A stretch of 64,000 nt of DNA, taken from NCBI GenBank assembly GCA_015066805.1, contig SVNP01000007.1, positions 1 to 64,000 of the forward strand, in the 5' to 3' direction. Numbering within the stretch: position 1 is the first letter of the stretch; each line of letters opens with the position of its first letter. The position numbers and the translations under genes are program-made. Positions 56,569 through 64,000 of this stretch are shown here, piece after piece. This stretch comes from Ruminococcus sp. Lineage in GTDB: Bacteria; Bacillota; Clostridia; Oscillospirales; Ruminococcaceae. The notes beneath the pieces are model-generated. The model had not been told where the DNA came from, did no database searches, and saw only the letters and a list, made by a program, of their open reading frames with translations.

Positions 56569-57895
56569 CTGCAACCACCTCACCGATCAAATCAAAATCC
56601 AGCATATCCGTGATCTCCACCTTCACATACTGCCCCACACGGTAGCCATCTGCGGGGGTACCCGCAATAAACAGCTTTCCGTCGATGTCGGGGGCATCGG
56701 CGGCAGTTCTGCCGAACCAGCACTCCGCCCATTTGTCATAGCCCTCGATCACAGCCTCGGTGACGGTTTCCATCCGCTGTTCATTCAGCGCATAGGAAAT
56801 GGTCATCTGCTGCTCGGTCAGCATCTCGGCACGGTGGATCCGTACCGCCTCCTCCACCATATCGGGCATGGAGGCTGCAACGGTCTGTTCCTCCTCGGAA
56901 TAAGAGAAGCAGCCCATGCGATCAAAGCGCATTTCCTCCACAAAAGCGGAAAGCTCTGCAAAATCCTCCTCGGTTTCACCGGGGAAGCCTGTCATCAGCG
57001 TAGTACGCAGGGTAATACCGGGGATCCGTTCTCTCAGCTTTGCAAACAGCACCCGCAAAGATTCCGCATCACCGCCCCGCCGCATGGCTTTTAAGATCTT
57101 ACCGCTGCAATGCTGCACGGGAATATCCAGATACTTCACGATCTTCGGCTCCTTAGCGATGACCTCGATCAGCTCATCGGTAATGCGCTCCGGGTAGCAA
57201 TACAGCACACGGATCCAGCGGAAGCCCTCTATCTTACAAAGCTCCGTCAGCAGCACAGGCAAGCGGGATTCTCCGTACAGGTCCTCACCATAACGGGTGG
57301 TATCCTGTGCCACCACCACCAGCTCGGTCACGCCGTTTTCCGCAAGCCACTGTGCCTCCTTGAGCACATCCTCCATGGGTACCGAGCGGTATCCGCCGCG
57401 GATGCGGGGAATGGCGCAGTAGGTACAGCCGTTGGAGCAGCCCTCTGCGATTTTGAGATAGGCAAAAAAGGGCAGCGTGGAAAGCACTCTGCCGCCGGTC
57501 AGAGGCAGCTCGTTTTTGGGCGAAAACTGCACCACACGCTGTCCTTCCTCCACACGGCGGATGACCTCGCAAAGCTGTTTTTCATCGCCCAGACCGATCA
57601 CCGCATCCACCTCGGGGAACTGCTCCGCCATTTCCTCACGATAGCGTTCCGCCAGGCAGCCTGTGACGATGATGGCCTTCAAAGTGCCTTCATTTTTGAG
57701 CTGTACCAGCTCCAGAATGGTTTCAATGGCTTCTTCCTTGGCGGATTGAATAAAGCCGCAGGTATTCACCACAGCGATCTCCGCATCACCGGGCTCTACT
57801 GTCAGTGTATGCCCGTTTTCCTTCAGCAGATACAGCATTCTTTCCGCATCCACCAGATTTTTTGCACAGCCCAGAGATACCATGCTTACGATCAT
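56552..57895 (-). CDS. rimO: Ribosomal protein S12 methylthiotransferase RimO
   Basis: 447 residues. The N-terminal cluster cysteines are in SLGCAKNLVD, NTCGFIQSAKEE and VTGCLAER. The radical SAM cluster is CSNGCTYC in AEGCSNGCTYCAIPRIRGGY. A C-terminal TRAM domain follows. RimO adds a methylthio group to an Asp of ribosomal protein S12; it is a sister of MiaB at 35142 but has RimO-type start and end. It overlaps recX by ATGA upstream. Confidence 0.95.
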   Translation of the reverse strand: MIVSMVSLGCAKNLVDAERMLYLLKENGHTLTVEPGDAEIAVVNTCGFIQSAKEEAIETILELVQLKNEGTLKAIIVTGCLAERYREEMAEQFPEVDAVIGLGDEKQLCEVIRRVEEGQRVVQFSPKNELPLTGGRVLSTLPFFAYLKIAEGCSNGCTYCAIPRIRGGYRSVPMEDVLKEAQWLAENGVTELVVVAQDTTRYGEDLYGESRLPVLLTELCKIEGFRWIRVLYCYPERITDELIEVIAKEPKIVKYLDIPVQHCSGKILKAMRRGGDAESLRVLFAKLRERIPGITLRTTLMTGFPGETEEDFAELSAFVEEMRFDRMGCFSYSEEEQTVAASMPDMVEEAVRIHRAEMLTEQQMTISYALNEQRMETVTEAVIEGYDKWAECWFGRTAADAPDIDGKLFIAGTPADGYRVGQYVKVEITDMLDFDLIGEVVADESAK

Positions 57896-58551
57896 GAATC
57901 TATCTCCTCTTCCTCATAATCTTCATCCGAAAAATAATCTTCGATGGCATTTCGCACATCGGAATAATCAAATCCTCTGCGGATCAGCGATGCCTTGACC
58001 GATTCAATGGCCTTACGGTCATGGGGGTCCGTCAGCCTGCGGGCATATTTCCGCTCCAGAAGCTGCATCAGCCGCTGTGCGGTATCCTCGGGATCTTCAT
58101 AGGGTGCAAGGGCGTTGTCGATCTCCTCAGCGGAAAGCCCCCTGTGCCGCATTTCCATGGCAGCACGGTGCAGCCCGTAGCGTTTCTGCTCCACAAGCTG
58201 CCTTGCCAGAGCTTCCGCATATCGTGCATCATTGAGAAACCCCAGCCGCACCAGCTTTTCCAGTGCGTGCAGCGTTGCCTGTTCATCGGCACGCTCTGCC
58301 TGCATCAGCTTATCGTACAGCTCACGGTAGGAATACCCCCTGCGCTCCAGCAGATACAGTCCGTACTCAAAGGCACGGCGGTCTGCCGCCTGCTGCAGCA
58401 GCTCGGTGATCTGCGCCTCGGTCAGCGTATCACCCTTATGCAGCCCCGCATCGTAGATCAGGGCATTGTGCAGCCACAGAGAACGCCCGTCGGAAAGAGC
58501 GACCTCCGCAACCTGCCCCTTAAACGGGGCAATGGATACGATCTGCGCCAT
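57892..58551 (-). CDS. recX: Regulatory protein RecX
   Basis: 219 residues, mostly helical, with the RecX repeats ERRGYSYRELYDKLMQ, LVRLGFLNDARYAEALARQL and DYSDVRNAI. RecX limits RecA filament growth. It directly follows recA (13 bases) and precedes rimO by an ATGA overlap, the order seen in many Firmicutes for recA-recX. The acidic end FSDEDYEEEEIDS is a low-complexity tail. Confidence 0.92.
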   Translation of the reverse strand: MAQIVSIAPFKGQVAEVALSDGRSLWLHNALIYDAGLHKGDTLTEAQITELLQQAADRRAFEYGLYLLERRGYSYRELYDKLMQAERADEQATLHALEKLVRLGFLNDARYAEALARQLVEQKRYGLHRAAMEMRHRGLSAEEIDNALAPYEDPEDTAQRLMQLLERKYARRLTDPHDRKAIESVKASLIRRGFDYSDVRNAIEDYFSDEDYEEEEIDS

Positions 58552-58564
58552 ACTCTACGCCCGC

Positions 58565-59752
58565 TTATGCCTCAACGGGGGCAAATTCTTCAAAATTATC
58601 GTCTGCATCATCGGCATCGGCAGCGGCGGCAGATGCTGCACTGACTGCGGTTTCTGCCTTTTCCTTGGCGGCAGATACGGCAGCAGCCTTTTTATTCTTC
58701 TTGGAGGTCAGTACCAGGCTGTCCTTCTGTGCCATGATTTTCTGCTCCACCTCGGCCAGCAGCTCCGGCTCTCTGAGCAGAACCTCTTTTGCTGCATCTC
58801 TGCCCTGTGCCAGCTTGCGGTCACCATAGCTGAACCAGGAGCCGCCCTTGTGGATGATATCCAGCTCAGCGGCAAGGTCAAGGATCTCACCCACCTTGGA
58901 GATACCGGTACCGTACATAATATCAAACTCACACTCACGGAAAGGCGGAGCGACCTTATTCTTTACCACCTTTACACGGGTACGGTTGCCGATGACCTCT
59001 GCGCCGTTTTTAATGGCCTCGCCCTTGCGGACTTCCATACGCACAGAGGAGTAGAACTTCAGCGCACGGCCGCCGGTGGTGGTTTCGGGGTTGCCGTACA
59101 TCACACCGATCTTCTCGCGCACCTGATTGATAAACACTGCTACACAATTGGATTGTGCAATGACAGGGGTCAGCTTACGCATTGCCTGGGACATCAGTCT
59201 TGCCAGCATACCCACATGGCTGTCGCCCATTTCGCCCTCGATCTCCGCACGGGTGGTCATAGCGGCAACGGAGTCGATGACGATGGCATCAATGGCACCG
59301 GAACGCACCAGTGCTTCGGCAATTTCCAGTGCCTGCTCACCACTGTCGGGCTGGGATACCAGCAGATTATCAATATTTACACCCAGATTTGCGGCATACA
59401 CGGGGTCCAGTGCGTGCTCTACGTCGATAAATGCCACTTCGCCGCCCAGCTTCTGTGCCTCTGCGATGATATGCAGGGCAACGGTAGTCTTACCGGAGCT
59501 TTCCGGTCCGTAGATCTCCACAATACGGCCTCTGGGCACACCGCCGATGCCCAAAGCCAGATCCAGCGACAGAGAGCCGGTGGAAATAGACTGCACATTC
59601 AGGGAAGAATCCTCACCCAGACGCATAACAGCACCTGCGCCGTAGGCCTTTTCAATCTGTGCGATGGCGTTTTCCAGTGCTTTTTTTCTGTCGTTTTCAT
59701 TGGCAGGCACCACAACGCCTGTATTTTTCTTCTTCAGTTCTGCTTTTGCCAT
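58565..59752 (-). CDS. recA: Recombinase RecA
   Basis: 395 residues from the ATG at 59752 (AGGA ten bases upstream); the longer frame to 59827 runs into prmC. Walker [11 protein letters not shown], the [12 protein letters not shown] loop, [20 protein letters not shown] (L2 and surroundings) and [12 protein letters not shown] are all present. It forms filaments on single-stranded DNA for repair and SOS induction. The last 50 residues are an Ala/Asp-rich tail longer than in most RecA proteins. Confidence 0.97.
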   Translation of the reverse strand: MAKAELKKKNTGVVVPANENDRKKALENAIAQIEKAYGAGAVMRLGEDSSLNVQSISTGSLSLDLALGIGGVPRGRIVEIYGPESSGKTTVALHIIAEAQKLGGEVAFIDVEHALDPVYAANLGVNIDNLLVSQPDSGEQALEIAEALVRSGAIDAIVIDSVAAMTTRAEIEGEMGDSHVGMLARLMSQAMRKLTPVIAQSNCVAVFINQVREKIGVMYGNPETTTGGRALKFYSSVRMEVRKGEAIKNGAEVIGNRTRVKVVKNKVAPPFRECEFDIMYGTGISKVGEILDLAAELDIIHKGGSWFSYGDRKLAQGRDAAKEVLLREPELLAEVEQKIMAQKDSLVLTSKKNKKAAAVSAAKEKAETAVSAASAAAADADDADDNFEEFAPVEA

Positions 59753-59771
59753 GATTCTATCATCCTTTCGG

Positions 59772-60599
59772 TCATGATTCGGTTTCTTCATTTCGATATC
59801 TGCCGCAGTTGTAACCGTACACCACACGGTCTATGCCGCACAGATCGGGTACAACGGCAATATTCTCAAAGGCATTTTCCGCCAGAATGGCTCTGACAGC
59901 CTCCGCCTGCCCCATGCCTACTTCAAAGGCAAGCAGGCCGCCGGGCTTTAGGGTATGCTTCCACAATGCGGTGATCTCACGATAAAACCGCAGGCCGTCC
60001 TCTCCGCCCGCCAGAGCCATGGAAGGCTCGTGGGTAACTTCCGTTTGCAGAGTATGCATATCATCGGCGGTCAGGTACGGGGGATTGCTGACGATCCCGT
60101 CCAGATCGGAAAACTGTGCCGCCATGGTGGGATCTAACACATTTGCATTGTAAAACTCCACGGGCAGATGATGAAACTCCGCATTTTTTCTTGCATATTC
60201 CAGTGCCTTGGGGCTTAGGTCAATACCGCAGATCTTCGTATCCCCAAGCTGCTGCTGCAAAGCCAGCGCAATACAGCCGCTGCCGGTGCATAAATCCACA
60301 ATGGTACCGCCGGAATACGCCCTCCGGCATTGCAGCACCGTATCCACCAGTGTTTCCGTATCGGCACGGGGGATCAGCACGCCTTCCCCCACAAGAAAAC
60401 GCATACCGTAGAATTCCCATGCCCCCAGCAGATATTGCAGGGGATAATGCTCTGCCCGTTTTTGGGCGATGCTGCGTGCCTGTTCTGCGTCCGTGATATC
60501 CTCGGTGATCCATCTTGCCTCCATGGCAGCGTTTTCAATGCCGCCTGCCAGCAGGATCTCCTCCAGCTCCTTTTGCAGCCGCACCACGGGGTTTACCAT
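59772..60599 (-). CDS. prmC: Peptide chain release factor N5-glutamine methyltransferase
   Basis: 275 residues. The N-terminal helical part is followed by a SAM-dependent methyltransferase with [14 protein letters not shown] and the NPPY active motif in [13 protein letters not shown]. It methylates the GGQ glutamine of release factors RF1 and RF2. It overlaps the DUF1385 gene by seven bases. The order DUF1385-prmC is common in Clostridia, though prfA and rpmE do not flank it here. Confidence 0.95.
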   Translation of the reverse strand: MVNPVVRLQKELEEILLAGGIENAAMEARWITEDITDAEQARSIAQKRAEHYPLQYLLGAWEFYGMRFLVGEGVLIPRADTETLVDTVLQCRRAYSGGTIVDLCTGSGCIALALQQQLGDTKICGIDLSPKALEYARKNAEFHHLPVEFYNANVLDPTMAAQFSDLDGIVSNPPYLTADDMHTLQTEVTHEPSMALAGGEDGLRFYREITALWKHTLKPGGLLAFEVGMGQAEAVRAILAENAFENIAVVPDLCGIDRVVYGYNCGRYRNEETES

Positions 60600-61813
60600 A
60601 GATCGTCCTCAATATTTTCGGGGATACAGGGCGTAATGGCAGCAATGGCACACTCGATCTGCTTGTCATCCGGCTCCTTGGTGGTAATGCGCTGGATCCA
60701 CAAGCCGGGTGCGGAAAGAATGCGTGTAAAGGCGTTATCGGCTCTGCCTGCAAGGCGGATCAGTTCATAGCTGATGCCAACCACCAGCGGCAGCAGGGCG
60801 ATGCTGCACAGCACTCTCTGCCACACAACGGTAAAGGGGATCAGGCAGCCCACAAAAATGCTGATGAGCAGCACCAGAAAGATAAAGCTGGTACCGCAGC
60901 GGGGGTGAAATCGCTTCTGCTTGCGGATATTTTCCACAGTCAGCGGCAAAGCAGCCTCCAGGCAGGCAATGGTTTTGTGCTCCGCACCGTGGTACTCATA
61001 GGTACGGCGGATGCTCTTCATGCAGCCTGTAACAGCCATATAGCCCACAAAAATCAGCATCTTCATAATGCCCTCGGCAGCGGAACGGATCACACGGTTT
61101 TCGGTCAGCGGCGTGATCCAGCCCACCACCAGCTTGGGCAGATACATAAACAATCCCAGAGAAAGCACCACGCTGAAGATCATGACAATGACCATTAAGA
61201 TGTCAAAGATCTTCTCGCCCAGCTTTTCATCCAGCCATTTTTCAAACTTGCTTGGTTCTTCGGCCTCATAGTATTGGGTGGCTTTCTGATAATACTCCCA
61301 CCGTTCCTTCAGCTTATCGCCCTCCAGCGGCTTCTCCTGAGAGCGCATCCACGCATCGAAACGGGCAAGCTGCTCCTCCTGCGGCAGCTTATCCAGCTTC
61401 TGCTTTTTCTTCCAGATCACAAAAGCGTCCAGCTCCTCATCCACCTGCTTTTCCGCAGAGCGCATCATGCAGCGGTAGCCGTCGATCATCTGGGTGACAA
61501 AATTCACACTGCCCCGCACAAGAGGGATCCTGCGATACCAGGGCAGCACCGGTCTGACTTTGCCGGTTTTGGGATCGGTCTGCAGCTTAACGGGGATCTC
61601 CCATGTTTCCAGGTCGATCTCACCGTTGGGCAGGCGGCAGGCCATGGCACCGCGAAAGGCACCCTTCATCATAATGCCTTCCACCAACGCCTGTCCGCCG
61701 ATCTTGGATTTATAGGCATACTCCGCACGGGCAGCCTGCTGTGCATCTGCGGGCTGCTGTGCGGGGGTATCGTTCATCGGCTCTTTGGTTTGTTCCTGAG
61801 AATGCTCGGGCAT
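60593..61813 (-). CDS. DUF1385 membrane protein (YqhQ-like)
   Basis: 406 residues. The DUF1385 core starts YKSKIGGQALVEGIMMKGAF and includes RPVLPWYRRIPLVRGSVNF, four to five membrane helices (about 210-235, 245-265, 320-375) and EYHGAEHKTIACLEA with conserved His and Glu. Function is unknown, though its constant position before prmC suggests a basic role. AAGGAG lies seven bases before the ATG. An inserted charged helical segment of about 60 residues (about 135-195) seems longer than in YqhQ. Confidence 0.9.
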   Translation of the reverse strand: MPEHSQEQTKEPMNDTPAQQPADAQQAARAEYAYKSKIGGQALVEGIMMKGAFRGAMACRLPNGEIDLETWEIPVKLQTDPKTGKVRPVLPWYRRIPLVRGSVNFVTQMIDGYRCMMRSAEKQVDEELDAFVIWKKKQKLDKLPQEEQLARFDAWMRSQEKPLEGDKLKERWEYYQKATQYYEAEEPSKFEKWLDEKLGEKIFDILMVIVMIFSVVLSLGLFMYLPKLVVGWITPLTENRVIRSAAEGIMKMLIFVGYMAVTGCMKSIRRTYEYHGAEHKTIACLEAALPLTVENIRKQKRFHPRCGTSFIFLVLLISIFVGCLIPFTVVWQRVLCSIALLPLVVGISYELIRLAGRADNAFTRILSAPGLWIQRITTKEPDDKQIECAIAAITPCIPENIEDDLW

Positions 61814-61842
61814 ATCGCTACTCCTTACTGAAAAAAATCCGT

Positions 61843-63261
61843 TTAGCGTTCCATGCTGTGAGAAGGCAGGGTAATGGTCACGGTGGTGCCCACGCCTTCG
61901 GTGCTTTCCACCTGCAGGGTGCCGCCGTGCATGGTAACGATCTCATCTGCCACCGCAAGACCGATGCCTGCACCTCTGCGCGTATGATTGGGCTTATAAA
62001 ATTTCGTCTTGATCTTAGGCAGATCTGCCGCCTTGATGCCGCAGCCCTGATCCGTTACGGTAACACGCACCGTATGCTTGGAGGGCGCATCGGCACAGAT
62101 AAACACGGTGCTGCCCGGCTCCGAATACTTCATGGCGTTATCTATAATGTTGATGAACACCTGCCGGATGCGGTTTTTATCGCCGTAAACAATGGGCAGC
62201 ATCTCGGGTTCATCGTACTCTATGGCAATGTGATCCTTTTTGGAACGCTCCATATAGATCAGCACGGCATCCCCCAGCTCTGCCAGCACATCCATGGCCG
62301 CACGGTTCAGGGTAAAATGGCCGCTCTGCATTCTGGAGAAGTCCAGCAGCTCCTCCACCATGCGGGAAAGTCGCTCTGTTTCACCCATGATCACCCGCAG
62401 ACCCTTCTGCATGGTTACGGGGTCGGCACCGTCATCCAGCGTTTCCGCCCAGCCCTTGATGGCAGTCAGCGGCGTACGCAGCTCATGGGAAACAGAGCTG
62501 ATGAATTCGTTTTTCATGGTTTCTGCGTTGGAAAGCTCATCCGCCATATGGTTGATGGCCACGCAGAGATCACCGATCTCATCCTCGCTTTGCCGTTCAA
62601 TGCGGGCGGTAAAATCGCCGCGGGCAAATTTTGCGGTATTGTCGCTGATGGCACGGATGGGCCGCACAATGGAGCGGACAAAGTACATTCCCGTAAAGCC
62701 CAGCAGCACCACTACTGCCACAGCAATGCAGGTTGCCGCCAGCACAAAGGTGGTAATGGAATCATCAATGGCCTCCAGAGAGGTAACCACACGGATGGCA
62801 CTGTACTGGTTGCTGATGTGATAAATGGGATATGAAACCGCCATGATCCGTTCGCCGCCTTCGGAACGGCTGATGCAGTACCCATAGGAGCTGACCGTAT
62901 CGCTTTCGCTCATGGCCATATCGTAATCGGGCATAGCGGTGGTCTCCTCCGGAGAAAAGCCCGAGGAGGTCAGCACGATGATGCCGTCGTTGTCAATGGC
63001 CATCATCTCCATCTTGTCCTTATCGGAAAAACCCTCCAGCGTGCGGCGCAGCTCTGTGCTGAGGTTCAGGTTGGAATCCGCCGCATAACGGGTCAGCACG
63101 CCTGCCACCGCATTCACCTTGGATACCAGATATTGCTGTGCGGAATTGTAGTAATAGCTCTGCACCGCATAGATCAGTGCCAGCTCGATCACCGTCAATA
63201 TCAGCACGATCACGCCCAGATTATTGGTAAACCAGCGGCGTGTGATGCTTCCTTTTGCCAT
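61843..63261 (-). CDS. HAMP-containing sensor histidine kinase
   Basis: 472 residues from the ATG at 63261 (AGGAG 11 bases upstream). Two membrane helices (about 10-32 and 165-190) enclose an extracytoplasmic sensor of about 130 residues. HAMP (about 190-245), HisKA with SSVSHELRTPLTAIKGW, and HATPase with FINIIDNAMKYSEPG, TDQGCGIK and GAGIGLAVADEI follow. It pairs with the regulator 36 bases upstream. The kinase resembles WalK/PhoR-type proteins. It is followed by DUF1385 after 29 bases. Confidence 0.95.
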   Translation of the reverse strand: MAKGSITRRWFTNNLGVIVLILTVIELALIYAVQSYYYNSAQQYLVSKVNAVAGVLTRYAADSNLNLSTELRRTLEGFSDKDKMEMMAIDNDGIIVLTSSGFSPEETTAMPDYDMAMSESDTVSSYGYCISRSEGGERIMAVSYPIYHISNQYSAIRVVTSLEAIDDSITTFVLAATCIAVAVVVLLGFTGMYFVRSIVRPIRAISDNTAKFARGDFTARIERQSEDEIGDLCVAINHMADELSNAETMKNEFISSVSHELRTPLTAIKGWAETLDDGADPVTMQKGLRVIMGETERLSRMVEELLDFSRMQSGHFTLNRAAMDVLAELGDAVLIYMERSKKDHIAIEYDEPEMLPIVYGDKNRIRQVFINIIDNAMKYSEPGSTVFICADAPSKHTVRVTVTDQGCGIKAADLPKIKTKFYKPNHTRRGAGIGLAVADEIVTMHGGTLQVESTEGVGTTVTITLPSHSMER

Positions 63262-63297
63262 GATGCGTAACGCTCCTTGCACCGGATGACGGGCAGA

Positions 63298-63996
63298 TCA
63301 TTTTTCTGCCCACTTGTAGCCGTACCCCCAGACGGTAACGATATACCGCGGGTTGGAAGGCTCCTCCTCGATCTTCATACGCAGGCGGCGGATGTTCACA
63401 TCCACGATCTTGTCGCCGCCGTAGTAATCATTGCCCCAGATCTGCGCCAGAATACTGCTGCGGTCAAGGGCGGTATTTTTGTTGCGGAGAAAATACTCCA
63501 GAATCTCGTATTCCACCTGGGTCAGCTCAATGGGCTTACCACGTTTGGTCATGGTATGGCTGGTCAGATTCAGCACAAACGGCCCGGATTCCAGCGTGGA
63601 TTCTTTTTTCACACGGGTCACGCTCATGCAGACACGCCGATAGATAGCATCCACACGGGCGGTCAGCTCCGAAGGCGCAAAGGGCTTGGTGATGTAGTCA
63701 TCGGCACCGATCATCAGGCCGTTGACCTTGTCCATCTCCTGGGATTTTGCGGTAAGCATAATGATACCGATGGAAGAGGAACGCTCCCGCAGACGCTTAC
63801 ACACGGTAAAGCCGTCGATGCCGGGCATCATAACATCCAGCAGCACCACATCGAAGTTGCCCCGTTCCCTGTCAAACATACGGATGGCAGCCTCGCCGCA
63901 GTCCACATCCACCACATCATAGCCGGCACGCTTCAGGTTGATGACCACAAACTCACGGATATTGGTTTCGTCCTCACATACCAGAACACGCTTCAT
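63298..63996 (-). CDS. OmpR/PhoB-family response regulator
   Basis: 232 residues. Receiver: CEDETN, the phosphoacceptor in VVLLDVMMPGIDG (about residue 55), IIMLTAKS and DDYITKPF. The winged-helix DNA-binding domain ends PRYIVTVWGYGYKWAEK. It is the first visible gene of the operon with its kinase. The start ATG is at 63996, four bases from the window end, so promoter and ribosome site lie outside. Confidence 0.95.
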   Translation of the reverse strand: MKRVLVCEDETNIREFVVINLKRAGYDVVDVDCGEAAIRMFDRERGNFDVVLLDVMMPGIDGFTVCKRLRERSSSIGIIMLTAKSQEMDKVNGLMIGADDYITKPFAPSELTARVDAIYRRVCMSVTRVKKESTLESGPFVLNLTSHTMTKRGKPIELTQVEYEILEYFLRNKNTALDRSSILAQIWGNDYYGGDKIVDVNIRRLRMKIEEEPSNPRYIVTVWGYGYKWAEK

Positions 63997-64000
63997 AAGA

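Overview
The window is chromosomal DNA of about 55% GC with dense, mostly minus-strand operons. It most likely comes from a Gram-positive anaerobe of the Ruminococcus/Oscillospiraceae type. Evidence for this: two secreted dockerin proteins (13462-15513 and 43071-44885), as in cellulosome- or amylosome-building ruminococci; poly-threonine linkers in exported proteins; a ferredoxin-linked 2-oxoacid oxidoreductase; and Firmicutes-type gene orders (ymcA/ylbF-mutS-mutL-miaA-hfq, ylxM-ffh-rpsP-khpA, yaaO-darA-holB-ricT). The species cannot be fixed from the sequence alone.

Layout. 1-8882 (minus): a long operon running ylbF/ymcA-like, mutS, mutL, miaA, hfq, an HlyD-like membrane protein, yggS and the start of sepF (cut by the window edge). 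8972-12452 (plus): a P-loop ATPase and the four subunits of a VOR/KOR-type 2-oxoacid:ferredoxin oxidoreductase. 12502-13374: a small accessory module with a membrane protein, a degenerate leader and an XRE regulator; two perfect palindromic operators lie on a consensus promoter. 13462-19523 (minus): a four-module dockerin protein and a 1236-residue protein joining a LacI-type sensor, GGDEF, EAL and a beta-helix-like tail. 19688-27823 (minus): cysS, then two membrane proteins, an M24 peptidase, folD, lgt and a YmfH/YmfF-like M16 pair. 27954-35017 (minus): a choice-of-anchor A surface protein with a huge Thr stalk, a double-ThyX protein, an SDR, an Sfp-type PPTase, a LUD protein and a foldase-like lipoprotein.

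35081-36825 (plus): miaB, then a 330-base structured gap. 36859-39454 (minus): small membrane proteins, an LRR_5 protein and a U32-like protein. 39581-42861 (plus): a two-component system. 43071-44997: the second dockerin protein. 45093-47815 (plus): ylxM, ffh, an Imm17-like small membrane protein, rpsP and khpA. 47816-48620: about 800 bases without genes, full of inverted and tandem repeats. 48592-55329 (plus): tRNA-Ala(CGC), a zinc-ribbon membrane protein, an Orn/Lys/Arg decarboxylase-like enzyme, darA, holB, ricT and an ECF sigma/anti-sigma pair. 55331-63996 (minus): response regulator, histidine kinase, DUF1385, prmC, recA, recX, rimO, pgsA and cysE as one close-packed operon.

Most of the window is housekeeping: DNA repair, tRNA and ribosome modification, protein export and redox. 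The parts that stand out are the sensor-GGDEF-EAL-beta-helix fusion, the double-ThyX enzyme with its active-site motifs split between the halves, the twin-operator XRE module, the repeat-filled gap before the tRNA gene, and the two dockerin proteins without catalytic domains.
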